Assembly: GCA_965247015.1 (NCBI GenBank)
Contig: CBDFGG010000004.1
Coordinates: 806,001 to 870,000, forward strand
DNA from: JAIXWP01 sp965247015
Lineage (GTDB): Bacteria; Bacteroidota; Bacteroidia; Flavobacteriales_D; Sanyastnellaceae
Length of the DNA stretch: 64,000 bases
Direction of reading: 5' to 3'
In this document: one piece after another, positions 1-15,000 of the stretch
Numbering within the stretch: position 1 is the first letter of the stretch
Layout of the letters: every line of letters begins with the position of its first letter
Notes under the pieces: model-generated
Database searches by the model: none
Seen by the model: only the letters and a program-made list of their open reading frames with translations
What the model was told of the DNA's origin: nothing
Program-made: the position numbers and the translations under genes

Positions 1-2
1 GA

Positions 3-3000
3 AGTAACTTCCCTGTGGGTACAACAACCGTCACCTACACAGCGACTGATGCTGCTGGCAATACATCTAATTGCTCGTTTACGGTTACCGTAACCGACAC
101 TACTAATCCAAGCATTACATGTGGCCCTAACGTTACGGCTAATACCAGCGCTGGGTCTTGCACAGCTGCTGTGACATTGACTCCACCGATGAATATTAGT
201 TCTATTACATCCGGCTGTTTTGCTTTACCGGCAGCAGGTGTATGTAGTGGTGGAAATGGTGCAGCAACGACAGGAATTACAATCAATGCTGGTCAAACAT
301 TTTGGTATACTGCAACTGGGACATTTGCTAACATCACTTTAAATGGTGGGACGTTGCGAATTTGCGGAAACCTAACACTAACCAATATCAATTTTACATC
401 TGGAACAATCGCTATTGAGCAAGGAGGTACATTGACTATCAATGGAGCAGGAACACTTAACATGAACGGTAACTGTACTATTGTAAACAGAGGTACATTA
501 AACATCAATAGAAGTGTCACTCTTCAGAATGCAAATAACCTAATTGGCAATGCAATCCCTTCTGCAGTCATTAATATGAATGGAGGTAATTATACATTAA
601 CATTAAATAGTGCTACCTCCAGATTTGTAAACTTCGGTTCTTCTAATATTAGAAATATCGTTATCCAAGGTGCAACCAATGGAGTTGTATGTCTTGGATA
701 TGGCAGTACTTCTGAATTTGGCACGGTAACAAATAATACTGCAAATTCCGTCAATGCTCCTGATGGAATTGCTTGCTTCAAAATAAATACAAGCGCTACT
801 TTAAATAGTGCTTTGACAAATACTGCCAACGTAAACGTTTGTCAAGCACCAGCTGCAACTGTTACTGGAAGCTATGGAAGCGCTACGGTAAACACCAACT
901 GTACAGCTTGCACAAGTGTGCCTGTTTACTCTGACAACTGCGGAGTGGTATCTATCACCAATAGCTTTAATGGAACAAACAATGCAAGTGGTAATTACCC
1001 AGTAGGCACCACTACAGTAACTTGGACCGTTACAGATGTCAGTGGTAACATTGCTACATGTTCTCAAACAGTAACGGTTACAGACAATATTGCTCCAACA
1101 ATTACTTGTCCTGCGAATCAAACTTTAGCATTTGGCACCGGGTGTTCTGTAACATTGCCAAACTATACAACACTTGCAACAGTTTCTGACAACTGCACAC
1201 CAACAGGCTCGATTACTGTTACACAATCACCAGCGGCGGGAACGGTATATATAACAGAAGGTACTACAACCGTGACGCTCACAGCAACTGATGCTAACGG
1301 CAATATCTCAACATGTAATTTCACTGTAACTAGAGATGATAATACCGCTCCGGTAATAACATGTCCAGCAAATATTACGACCAATGCGAGCACTGGTCAA
1401 TGCGGGGCAGTAGTTACTTATTCTTTGAGCTCAACAGATGAATGTGTTGGATCAAGCTGTGCACCAGCATCCATTCCAGGTTATACACTACTAGGAACAT
1501 TAAATGGCCACACATACTTTAGATCAAATACTGCATCGTTATGGCCAGCGGCAAATACGAGCGCTAATGCAACAGGTGGACACCTTGCTACTATTAGCAG
1601 CGCTGCTGAAAATAGTTTCTTGGCTTCAGCTGGAATTGCTTGGATTGGATTTAATGATGCAACTACAGAAGGAACATTTGTTTGGACAAATGGTGAGCCT
1701 GTAGTCTTTACAAATTGGAATCCAGGTGAACCCAACAATACAGGTAACCAAGATTACACCATTATAAACTTTGGTGCTGGAAATACTTGGGATGACCAAG
1801 GAACTGCAACGACAACAACGCATCCGCACATTCTTGAATTCGACTGTACGTACAATTTAGTAAGTGGACTACCAACAGGAAGTGTTTTCCCTGTAGGTAC
1901 TACAACCGTTTCATACACAGTAACTGATGGTAATGGAAATACTTCCGCACCATGTTCATTCACTGTTACGGTAAATGACAATGTACCACCTACTTTTATT
2001 TGCCCTGCGAATATTACACAAAATGCAACAGCAGGTGTATGTGGTGCAGTGGTAAACTATACTACTCCTATTGCTACTGACAACTGCGGTAACTGTACAA
2101 CTCCTCCTACGATTGCTAATCACACCTTGCTAGGAAATTTTAATGGTTCTGCCTATTATCTTTCAAACAATAGTGTATCATTTGCGGCAGCTGTAACAGC
2201 TGCTTCTGCAGTTGGAGGTCATGTTACATCGATCGAATCTTTGGCTGAAAACAATTTTATTCGAAATGCTGTAACTACGGCTGGAGTGGGTGATTTCATG
2301 ATTGGTTTAAATGACCAAGCTACTGAAGGTACTTTTGTATGGTCAAATGGTCAAATATTAAACTATACTAATTGGAACACTGGAGAACCTAATAACCAAG
2401 GAGGCAATGAAGATTTCGTAGCGGTTCTTACTACTGGACTTTGGAATGATTTCAATGGTAATCAGCGATATGTTCTGGAATTGCCGTGCTTATCAGTGAC
2501 ACGAACAGCAGGTCTTGCAAGCGGAGCAACATTCCCATTGGGTACAACTACTGTTACACATACTGCAACAGATGCTTCTGGTAATCTTTCCACATGTTCG
2601 TTTACTGTAACAATTACAGATGCGACTCCCCCATCAATTACTTGTCCAGCTAATCAAACGTTAATTCTCAATAGCTCTTGCACAGCAACGCTGCCGAACT
2701 ATACCACTTTAGCTACAGCTACTGATGCTTGCCCTGGTACTGTTACTATCACACAATCGCCAGCCGCAGGTACAACTGTAACAGGCGTTGGAACAACGAC
2801 CGTTACTCTCACCGCAACAGACGCAAATGGTAATACTGCAACTTGTAACTTCACGGTAACTCGTGTAGACAATACACCTCCAACGGTGACTTGTCCTCCG
2901 AACCAAACATTGACACTCAATAGTTCGTGCACAGCTACACTTCCTAACTATACAACACTTGCAACTGCGACTGATGGTTGTGCTGGTACAGTTACAAGAA

Positions 3001-6000
3001 CTCAATCACCAGCTGCTGGCACAGTATTGACAGGAGTTGGAACTACTACCGTTACGATCACTGCAACAGATGCAAATGGTAATACTGCAACTTGTAACTT
3101 CACTGTTACTCGTGTAGACAATACACCCCCTGCAATCACTTGTCCTGCGAACCAAACGTTGGTATTAAATAGTTCTTGCACTGGAACTATTCCATCATAT
3201 ACTTCTTTGGCTACTGCTACAGATGGTTGTGCTGGTACGGTTACCATCACTCAATCTCCTGCTGCGGGAACTACCGTAACAGGTGTTGGAACAACGACCG
3301 TTACTCTTACTGCAACAGACGCAAATGGTAATACTGCTACATGTAACTTCACTGTGACTCGTGTAGACAATACACCTCCAACGGTGACTTGTCCTCCGAA
3401 CCAAACATTGACACTCAATAGTTCGTGCACAGCTGCACTTCCTAACTATACAACACTTGCAACTGCGACTGATGGTTGTGCTGGTACAGTTACAAGAACT
3501 CAATCACCAGCTGCTGGCACAGTATTGACAGGAGTTGGAACTACTACCGTTACGATCACTGCAACAGATGCAAATGGTAATACTGCAACTTGTAACTTCA
3601 CTGTTACTCGTGTAGACAATACACCCCCTGCAATCACTTGTCCTGCGAACCAAACGTTGGTATTAAATAGTTCTTGCACTGGAACTATTCCATCATATAC
3701 TTCTTTGGCTACTGCTACAGATGGTTGTGCTGGTACGGTTACCATCACTCAATCTCCTGCTGCGGGAACTACCGTAACAGGTGTTGGAACAACGACCGTT
3801 ACTCTTACTGCAACAGACGCAAATGGTAATACTGCAACATGTAACTTCACGGTAACTCGCGTAGACAATACACCTCCAACGGTGACTTGTCCTCCGAACC
3901 AAACATTGACACTCAATAGTTCGTGCACAGCTACACTTCCCAACTATACAACACTTGCAACTGCGACAGATGGTTGTGCTGGTACAGTTACAAGAACTCA
4001 ATCACCAGCTGCTGGCACAGTATTGACAGGAGTTGGAACTACTACCGTTACGATCACTGCAACAGATGCAAATGGTAATACTGCAACTTGTAACTTCACG
4101 GTTACTCGCGTAGACAATACACCTCCAACGATCACTTGTCCTGCGAACCAAACATTGGTATTGAATAGTTCTTGCACAGGAACGATTCCGTCATACACTT
4201 CACTTGCTACGGCTACAGATGGATGTGCTGGTACTGTTACCATCACTCAGTCGCCTGCAGCTGGTACAACAGTAACTGGTGTTGGAACTACTACTGTTAC
4301 ACTTACTGCAACGGATGCAAATGGTAATACTGCAACATGTAACTTCACAGTAACTCGTGTTGATAATACACCTCCAACGGTGACTTGTCCTGCGAACCAA
4401 ACGTTAGTTCTCAATGCATCATGCACAGGAACGATTCCATCATACACTTCACTTGCTACGGCTACAGATGGATGTGCTGGTACTGTTACCATCACTCAGT
4501 CGCCTGCAGCTGGAACTACTGTGACTGGTGTTGGAACTACCACTGTTACACTTACTGCGACGGATGCAAATGGTAATACTGCGACTTGTAACTTCACTGT
4601 TACTCGTGTAGACAATACACCTCCTGCGATCACTTGTCCTGCGAACCAAACATTGGTATTGAATAGTTCTTGCACAGGAACGATTCCTTCTTACACTTCA
4701 CTTGCTACGGCTACAGATGGTTGTGCTGGTACTGTTACCATCACTCAGTCGCCTGCAGCTGGAACTACTGTAACTGGTGTTGGAACTACCACTGTTACAC
4801 TTACTGCGACGGATGCAAATGGTAATACTGCTACTTGTAACTTCACTGTGACTCGTGTAGACAATACACCTCCTGCGATCACTTGTCCTGCGAACCAAAC
4901 GTTGGTTCTCAATGCATCTTGCACAGGAACGATTCCATCATACACTTCACTTGCTACGGCTACAGATGGATGTGCTGGTACTGTTACCATCACTCAGTCG
5001 CCTGCAGCTGGTACAACAGTAACTGGTGTTGGAACTACTACTGTTACACTTACTGCAACGGATGCAAATGGTAATACTGCAACATGTAACTTCACAGTAA
5101 CTCGTGTAGACAATACACCTCCTGCGATCACTTGTCCTGCGAACCAAACGTTAGTTCTCAATGCATCATGCACAGGAACGATTCCATCATACACTTCACT
5201 TGCTACGGCTACAGATGGATGTGCTGGTACTGTTACCATCACTCAGTCGCCTGTAGCAGGTACAACTGTAACTGGTGTTGGAACTACCACTGTTACACTT
5301 ACTGCAACGGATGCAAATGGCAATACTGCTACTTGTAACTTCACAGTAACTCGTGTAGACAATACACCTCCTGCGATCACTTGTCCTGCGAATCAAACTT
5401 TGCTATTAAATAGTTCTTGCACTGGAACGATTCCATCATACACTTCACTTGCTGCGGCTACAGATGGTTGTGCTGGTACTGTTACCATCACTCAGTCGCC
5501 TGCAGCTGGTACAACCGTAACTGGTGTTGGAACTACCACTGTTACACTTACTGCAACGGATGCAAATGGTAATACTGCAACATGTAACTTCACAGTAACT
5601 CGTGTTGATAATACACCTCCAACGGTGACTTGTCCTGCGAACCAAACATTGGTATTGAATAGTTCTTGTACTGGAACGATTCCGTCATACACTTCACTTG
5701 CTACGGCTACAGATGGATGTGCTGGTACTGTTACCATCACTCAGTCGCCTGCAGCTGGTACAACAGTAACTGGTGTTGGAACTACCACTGTTACACTTAC
5801 TGCGACGGATGCAAATGGTAATACTGCTACTTGTAACTTCACTGTGACTCGTGTAGACAATACACCTCCTGCGATCACTTGTCCTGCGAACCAAACGTTA
5901 GTTCTCAATGCATCATGCACAGGAACGATTCCATCATACACTTCACTTGCTACGGCTACAGATGGATGTGCTGGTACTGTTACGATCACGCAATCTCCAG

Positions 6001-9000
6001 CAGCTGGAACTACTGTGACTGGCGTTGGAACTACCACTGTTACACTTACTGCAACGGATGCAAATGGTAACACTGCTACTTGTAACTTCACAGTTACTCG
6101 TGTAGACAATACTCCTCCTGCGATTACATGTCCTGCGAACCAAACATTGGTATTGAATAGTTCTTGTACTGGAACGATTCCATCATACACTTCACTTGCT
6201 ACGGCTACAGATGGATGTGCTGGTACTGTTACCATCACTCAGTCGCCTGCAGCTGGTACAACTGTAACTGGTGTTGGAACTACTACTGTTACACTTACTG
6301 CAACGGATGCAAATGGTAATACTGCGACTTGTAACTTCACTGTTACTCGTGTAGACAATACACCTCCTGCGATCACTTGTCCTGCGAACCAAACATTGGT
6401 ATTGAATAGTTCTTGCACAGGAACGATTCCTTCTTACACTTCACTTGCTACGGCTACAGATGGTTGTGCTGGTACTGTTACCATCACTCAGTCGCCTGCA
6501 GCTGGAACTACTGTAACTGGTGTTGGAACTACCACTGTTACACTTACTGCGACGGATGCAAATGGTAATACTGCTACTTGTAACTTCACTGTGACTCGTG
6601 TAGACAATACACCTCCTGCGATCACTTGTCCTGCGAACCAAACGTTGGTTCTCAATGCATCTTGCACAGGAACGATTCCATCATACACTTCACTTGCTAC
6701 GGCTACAGATGGATGTGCTGGTACTGTTACCATCACTCAGTCGCCTGCAGCTGGTACAACAGTAACTGGTGTTGGAACTACTACTGTTACACTTACTGCA
6801 ACGGATGCAAATGGTAATACTGCTACTTGTAACTTCACTGTAACTCGTGTAGATAATACACCTCCAACGGTGACTTGTCCTCCGAACCAGACATTGACAC
6901 TCAATAGTTCGTGCACAGCTACACTTCCCAACTATACAACACTTGCAACTGCGACAGATGGTTGTGCTGGTACTGTTACCATCACTCAGTCTCCTGCAGC
7001 AGGTACAACTGTAACTGGTGTTGGAACTACCACTGTTACACTTACTGCAACGGATGCAAATGGTAATACTGCAACTTGTAACTTCACTGTTACTCGTGTA
7101 GACAATACACCACCTGCAATCACTTGTCCTGCGAACCAAACGTTAGTATTAAATAGTTCTTGTACTGGAACGATTCCATCATACACTTCACTTGCTACGG
7201 CTACAGATGGATGTGCTGGTACTGTTACCATCACTCAGTCGCCTGCAGCTGGTACAACCGTAACTGGTGTTGGAACTACCACTGTTACACTTACTGCAAC
7301 GGATGCAAATGGTAATACTGCAACATGTAACTTCACAGTAACTCGTGTTGATAATACACCTCCAACGGTGACTTGTCCTGCGAACCAAACATTGGTATTG
7401 AATAGTTCTTGTACTGGAACGATTCCGTCATACACTTCACTTGCTACGGCTACAGATGGATGTGCTGGTACTGTTACCATCACTCAGTCGCCTGCAGCTG
7501 GTACAACAGTAACTGGTGTTGGAACTACCACTGTTACACTTACTGCGACGGATGCAAATGGTAATACTGCTACTTGTAACTTCACTGTGACTCGTGTAGA
7601 CAATACACCTCCTGCGATCACTTGTCCTGCGAACCAAACGTTAGTTCTCAATGCATCATGCACAGGAACGATTCCATCATACACTTCACTTGCTACGGCT
7701 ACAGATGGATGTGCTGGTACTGTTACGATCACGCAATCTCCAGCAGCTGGAACTACTGTGACTGGCGTTGGAACTACCACTGTTACACTTACTGCAACGG
7801 ATGCAAATGGTAACACTGCTACTTGTAACTTCACAGTTACTCGTGTAGACAATACTCCTCCTGCGATTACATGTCCTGCGAACCAAACATTGGTATTGAA
7901 TAGTTCTTGTACTGGAACGATTCCATCATACACTTCACTTGCTACGGCTACAGATGGATGTGCTGGTACTGTTACCATCACTCAGTCGCCTGCAGCTGGT
8001 ACAACTGTAACTGGTGTTGGAACTACTACTGTTACACTTACTGCAACGGATGCAAATGGTAATACTGCGACTTGTAACTTCACTGTTACTCGTGTAGACA
8101 ATACACCTCCTGCGATCACTTGTCCTGCGAACCAAACATTGGTATTGAATAGTTCTTGCACAGGAACGATTCCTTCTTACACTTCACTTGCTACGGCTAC
8201 AGATGGTTGTGCTGGTACTGTTACCATCACTCAGTCGCCTGCAGCTGGAACTACTGTAACTGGTGTTGGAACTACCACTGTTACACTTACTGCAACGGAT
8301 GCAAATGGTAATACTGCAACATGTAACTTCACAGTAACTCATGTTGATAATACACCGCCAACAATTACCTGTCCAGCGAACGTAACTGTGAACGCAGACA
8401 ATGGTGCTTGTTCTGCATCTGCCGTTACCCTTGGTACTCCAACCACTGCTGATAACTGCGGCGTGGCATCAGTGACCAACAACGCTCCTGCTACATTCCC
8501 TGTAGGAACAACCACTGTTACATATACTGTGACTGACATCAATGGCAACACTGCTACATGTACACAAACGGTAACCGTTGTAGATAATCAAAACCCAACC
8601 ATCACTTGTCCGGCGAACGTAACTGTGAACGCAGACAATGGTGCTTGCACTGCTTCAGCTGTTACCCTTGGTACTCCAACCACTGCTGATAACTGCGGCG
8701 TGGCATCGGTGACCAACAACGCTCCTACTACATTCCCTGTAGGAACAACCACTGTTACATATACTGTGACCGACGTCAATGGCAACACCGCTACATGTAC
8801 TCAAACTGTAACTGTTGTAGATAATCAAAACCCAACCATCACTTGTCCGGCGAACGTAACTGTGAACGCAGACAATGGTGCTTGTACTGCTTCAGCTGTT
8901 ACCCTTGGTACTCCAACCACTGCTGACAACTGCGGCGTGGCATCGGTGACCAACAACGCTCCGGCTACATTCCCTGTAGGAACTACCACTGTTACATATA

Positions 9001-12000
9001 CTGTAACTGACGTCAATGGGAACACTGCTACATGTACTCAAACAGTAACTGTTGTAGATAATCAAAACCCAACCATCACTTGTCCTGCGAACGTAACTGT
9101 AAACGCAGACAATGGTGCTTGCACTGCTTCAGCTGTTACCCTTGGTACTCCAACCACTGCTGACAACTGCGGCGTGGCATCGGTGACCAACAACGCTCCG
9201 GCTACATTCCCTGTAGGAACAACCACTGTTACATATACTGTGACCGACGTCAATGGCAACACCGCTACATGTACTCAAACAGTGACCGTTGTAGATAATC
9301 AAAACCCAACCATCACTTGTCCGGCGAACGTAACTGTGAACGCAGACAATGGTGCTTGCACTGCTTCAGCTGTTACCCTTGGTACTCCAACCACTGCTGA
9401 CAACTGCGGCGTGGCATCGGTGACCAACAACGCTCCGGCTACATTCCCTGTAGGAACTACCACTGTTACATATACTGTAACTGACGTCAATGGGAACACT
9501 GCTACATGTACTCAAACTGTAACTGTTGTAGATAATCAAAACCCAACCATCACTTGTCCAGCGAACGTAACTGTGAACGCAGACAATGGTGCTTGTTCTG
9601 CATCTGCCGTTACCCTTGGTACTCCAACCACTGCTGACAACTGCGGTGTGGCATCAGTAACCAACAACGCTCCTGCTACATTCCCTGTGGGAACTACCAC
9701 TGTTACATATACTGTGACTGACATCAATGGCAACACTGCCACATGTACTCAAACAGTAACCGTTGCAGATAATCAAAACCCAACTATCACTTGTCCTGCG
9801 AACGTAACTGTGAATGCAGACAATGGTGCTTGCACTGCTTCAGCTGTTACCCTTGGTACTCCAACCACTGCTGATAACTGCGGCGTGGCATCGGTGACCA
9901 ACAACGCTCCTACTACATTCCCTGTAGGAACTACCACTGTAACATATACTGTGACCGACATAAATGGTAACACTGCCACATGTACTCAAACAGTAACCGT
10001 TGTAGATAATCAAAACCCAACCATCACTTGTCCGGCGAACGTAACTGTGAACGCAGACAATGGTGCTTGTTCTGCATCTGCCGTTACCCTTGGTACTCCA
10101 ACCACTGCTGATAACTGCGGCGTGGCATCAGTGACCAACAACGCTCCTGCTACATTCCCTGTGGGAACTACCACTGTTACATATACTGTGACTGACATCA
10201 ATGGCAACACTGCCACATGTACTCAAACAGTAACCGTTGCAGATAATCAAAACCCAACCATCACTTGTCCTGCAGATCAAACAGTGACAGCTAATGCTAC
10301 TTGTGAATTCGTAATGGTTGATTACTCATCATTACTAATCGCAAATGATAACTGTGACCCATCACTAACCATTGTACAGTCTCCAGCTGCTGGTGATCTA
10401 GTGAGTGGAACTACAGTGGTTACGTTTACTGTAACCGATGATGCTGGTAATGTTTCATCTTGTACATTCAACGTCATCGTAGAGGACAACACTGATCCAA
10501 TCATCACCACTTGTGCTCCTGATGCAACAGTGACTACTGATTCAAACTGTGAAATTACTCTTGCAGATTATACATCACTTGTTATCGCTTCTGATAACTG
10601 TGACCTGAACCTTACATACACACAAGTACCAGCGCCTGGTACAACATTCTCTGGTCACAACACCATTGTGCCTGTGACGATCACTGTGACTGATGATAAT
10701 GGAAATGATATTTCTTGCTCGTTCGATGTAACACTTGACGATGTGACAGCTCCTGCAATCACCTGTCCTGCGGACATCACGGTGAGCAACGATGCAAATG
10801 CTTGTAATGCTGTTGTTACCGTTCCTGCAATTACTGCAAACGACAACTGTGGTATCACAACTATCGTGAACGATTACACTGGAACCGCAAATGCCTCTGG
10901 AACGTACCCTGTCGGAATAACTACAGTGACATACACTGTTACCGATGTAGCTGGCAACGTATCTACTTGTTCGTTTGATGTAACTGTAATTGATGATGAG
11001 GCTCCACAGGTGACTTGTCCATCAGACATCACTATGAGCAATGATGCGAACGCATGTAATGCTGTAGTAACTGTTCCTGCTCCAACGGTAGCTGATGAGT
11101 GTGGTATTGCTTCGATTGTAAATGATTACACTGGAACTGCAAACGCTTCTGGAACATATCCAGTTGGAACCACAACAGTTGAGTTCACAGTAACTGATAT
11201 CCATGGTAACATCACCACTTGTACATTCGATGTGACGGTGATCGATGATGAAGCTCCTGAGGTCACTTGTCCTGCAGACATTACTATTAGTAATGATGCC
11301 AATGCATGTAACGCTGTAGTAACAGTTCCTGCACCAACAGTTGCTGATGAGTGTGGTATTGCTTCGATTGTAAATGATTATACTGGAACCGCTGATGCTT
11401 CTGGTACTTATCCTGTAGGTACTACAACAGTTGAGTTCACTGTAACTGATATCCACGGCAACATCACTACTTGCACATTTGATGTGACGGTGATTGATGA
11501 TGAAGCTCCTGAGGTGACTTGTCCTGCAGACATTATTGTAAGCAATGATGCGAACGCATGTAACGCTGTAGTAACAGTACCTGCTCCAACGGTATCTGAC
11601 GAGTGTGGAATCGCAAGCATCGTGAACAACTACAACGGAACTGCTAACGCCTCTGGAACATATCCAGTTGGAACTACAACGGTTGAGTTCACAGTAACTG
11701 ATATTCATGGCAACATCACCACTTGCACATTCGATGTGACAGTGAATGATGACGAAGCGCCTGCTATTACTTGTCCTGCAGATCAGAACGCTACAGCTAA
11801 TTCATCATGTCAGTTCACAATGATAGATTATAGTGGACTTCTATCAGCTACCGATAACTGTGACCCATCACTAACCATTGTACAGTCTCCTGCTCCTGGT
11901 AATTTAGTGAGTGGAACTACAGTGGTTACGTTTACTGTAACCGATGATGCTGGTAATGTTTCATCTTGTACATTCAACGTCATCGTAGAGGACAACACTG

Positions 12001-15000
12001 ATCCAATCATCACCACTTGTGCTCCTGATGCAACAGTGACTACTGATTCAAACTGTGAAATTACTCTTGCAGATTATACATCACTTGTTATCGCTTCAGA
12101 TAACTGTGACCTGAACCTTACATACACACAAGTACCAGCGCCTGGCACTACATTCTCTGGTCATAACACCATCGTGCCTGTAACGATCACTGTGACTGAT
12201 GATAATGGAAATGATATTTCTTGTTCGTTCGATGTAACACTTGATGATGTGACGGCTCCTGCAATCACTTGTCCTGCGGACATCACCGTGAGCAACGATG
12301 CAAATGCATGTAATGCTGTTGTTACCGTTCCAGCAATTAATGCAAACGACAACTGTGGTATCACAACTATCGTGAACGATTACACTGGAACTGCAAACGC
12401 TTCTGGAACGTACCCTATCGGAACAACTACAGTGACATACACTGTTACTGATGTAGCTGGCAACGTATCTACTTGTTCGTTTGATGTAACTGTTGTTGAT
12501 AATGAAGCACCATCTATAACTTGCCCTGCCGATCAGAACGCAACAGCGAACTCATCATGTCAGTTCATAATGGTTGACTATGCTGCACTCTTGACAGCTA
12601 CAGATAACTGTGACCCATCACTAACTATTGTACAGTCACCTGCTGCTGGTAATCTAGTGAGTGGAACCACAGTGGTTACGTTTACTGTAACCGATGATGC
12701 TGGTAATGTTTCGACTTGTACTTTCAATGTTATTGTTGAAGACAATACTGATCCAATCATCACCACTTGTGCACCTGATGTAACAGTGACGACCGATTCA
12801 AACTGTGAAATTACTCTTGCAGATTATACATCACTTGTTATCGCTTCTGATAACTGTGACTTGAACCTTACATACACACAAGTACCAGCGCCTGGTACTA
12901 CATTCTCTGGTCACAACACTATCGTTCCTGTAACGATCACTGTGACTGATGATAACGGAAATGATATTTCTTGCTCGTTCGATGTAACACTTGACGATGT
13001 GACAGCTCCTGCAATCACTTGTCCTGCGGACATCACAGTGAGCAACGATGCAAATGCATGTAATGCTGTTGTAACCGTTCCTGCAATTACTGCAAACGAC
13101 AACTGTGGCATCGCAACTATCGTGAACGATTACACTGGAACTGCAAATGCTTCTGGAACATATCCTGTCGGAACAACTACAGTGACATACACTGTTACTG
13201 ATGCAGCTGGCAACGTATCTACTTGTTCATTTGATGTAACTGTAATTGATGATGAAGCACCTGAGGTGACTTGTCCATCAGACATCACTATGAGCAATGA
13301 TGCGAACGCATGTAATGCTGTTGTAACAGTGCCTGCTCCAACGGTAGCTGATGAGTGCGGTATTGCTTCGATTGTAAATGATTACACTGGAACTGCAAAC
13401 GCTTCTGGTACTTATCCTGTAGGTACTACAACTGTAGAATTTACAGTAACTGATATCCATGGTAACGTCACCACTTGCACATTCGATGTGACAGTAATCG
13501 ATGATGAAGCTCCAGAGGTAACTTGTCCTGCAGACATTACTGTAAGCAATGATGCGAACGCATGTAATGCTGTTGTAACAGTGCCTGCTCCATCAGTAGC
13601 TGATGAGTGCGGTATTGCTTCGATCGTAAATGACTACACTGGAACTGCTAACGCTTCTGGAACATATCCTGTTGGAACTACAACGGTAGAGTTTACAGTA
13701 ACTGATATCCATGGTAACATCACCACTTGCACATTCGATGTGACGGTGATTGATGATGAAGCTCCTGAGGTGACTTGTCCTGCAGACATTACTGTTAGCA
13801 ACGATGCGAACGCATGTAATGCTGTTGTAACTGTTCCTGCTCCAACAGTCGCTGACGAGTGTGGTATTGCTTCGATTGTTAATGATTACAATGGAACTGC
13901 AAACGCTTCTGGAACATATCCTGTAGGCACTACAACAGTTGAGTTCACAGTAACTGATATCCATGGTAACATCACCACTTGCACATTCGATGTGACAGTG
14001 ATTGATGACGAAGCGCCTGCTATTACCTGTCCTGCCGATCAGAACGTGACTGCGAATGCATCATGTGAGTTTATAATGGTAGATTATAGTGGACTTCTAT
14101 CAGCTACAGATAACTGTGACCCATCACTAACCATTGTACAGTCTCCTGCGGCTGGTGATCTAGTGAGCGGAACTACAGTGGTTACATTCACTGTAACTGA
14201 TGATGCTGGCAATGTTTCGACTTGTACTTTCAATGTTATTGTTGAAGATAATACTGATCCGATTATCACCACTTGTGCACCTGATGTAACAGTGACGACA
14301 GATTCAAACTGTGAAATTACTCTTGCCGATTACACATCACTTGTCATCGCTTCCGATAACTGTGACCTGAACCTCACATACACACAAGTACCAGCGCCTG
14401 GTACTACATTCTCTGGTCACAACACTATCGTTCCTGTAACGATTACTGTGACTGACGATAATGGAAATGATATTTCTTGCTCGTTCGATGTAACCCTCGA
14501 CGATGTAACAGCCCCTGTCATCACTTGTCCTGCGGACATCACAGTAAGCAATGATGCAAATGCATGTAACGCTCTAGTAACCGTTCCTGCAATTACTGCA
14601 AATGACAACTGTGGCATCGCAACTATCGTGAACGATTACACTGGAACTGCAAACGCTTCTGGAACGTACCCTGTCGGAGCAACAACAGTGACATACACTG
14701 TTACTGATGTAGCTGGCAACGTATCTACTTGTTCATTTGATGTAACTGTAATTGATGATGAAGCACCTGAGGTGACTTGTCCATCAGACATCACTATGAG
14801 CAATGATGCGAACGCATGTAATGCTGTTGTAACAGTGCCTGCTCCAACGGTAGCTGATGAGTGCGGTATTGCTTCGATTGTAAATGATTACACTGGAACT
14901 GCAAACGCTTCTGGAACATATCCAGTTGGAACTACAACAGTTGAGTTCACAGTAACTGATATCCATGGCAACATCACCACATGCACATTCGATGTGACGG

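Larger units (their letters stand above)
2625..8351 (+). repeat. Block A: 23 tandem 249-bp HYR units
   Basis: The distance from the first (TPPSITCPANQ) to the next class (TPPTITCPANV) is 5,727 nt, exactly 23 x 249, so there is no net indel. Each 83-aa unit reads ITCPANQTLVLNSSC ... DGCAGTVTITQSPAAG ... DANGNTATCNFTVTRVDN. Units are near identical in DNA, and parts recur exactly at 1,743 bp (7 units). Confidence 0.95.

Noticed and set aside
15..17. GTG at 15 as the start of the giant protein
   Set aside because: The codons before it are still HYR sequence and the frame is open to the edge; a signal peptide is missing.
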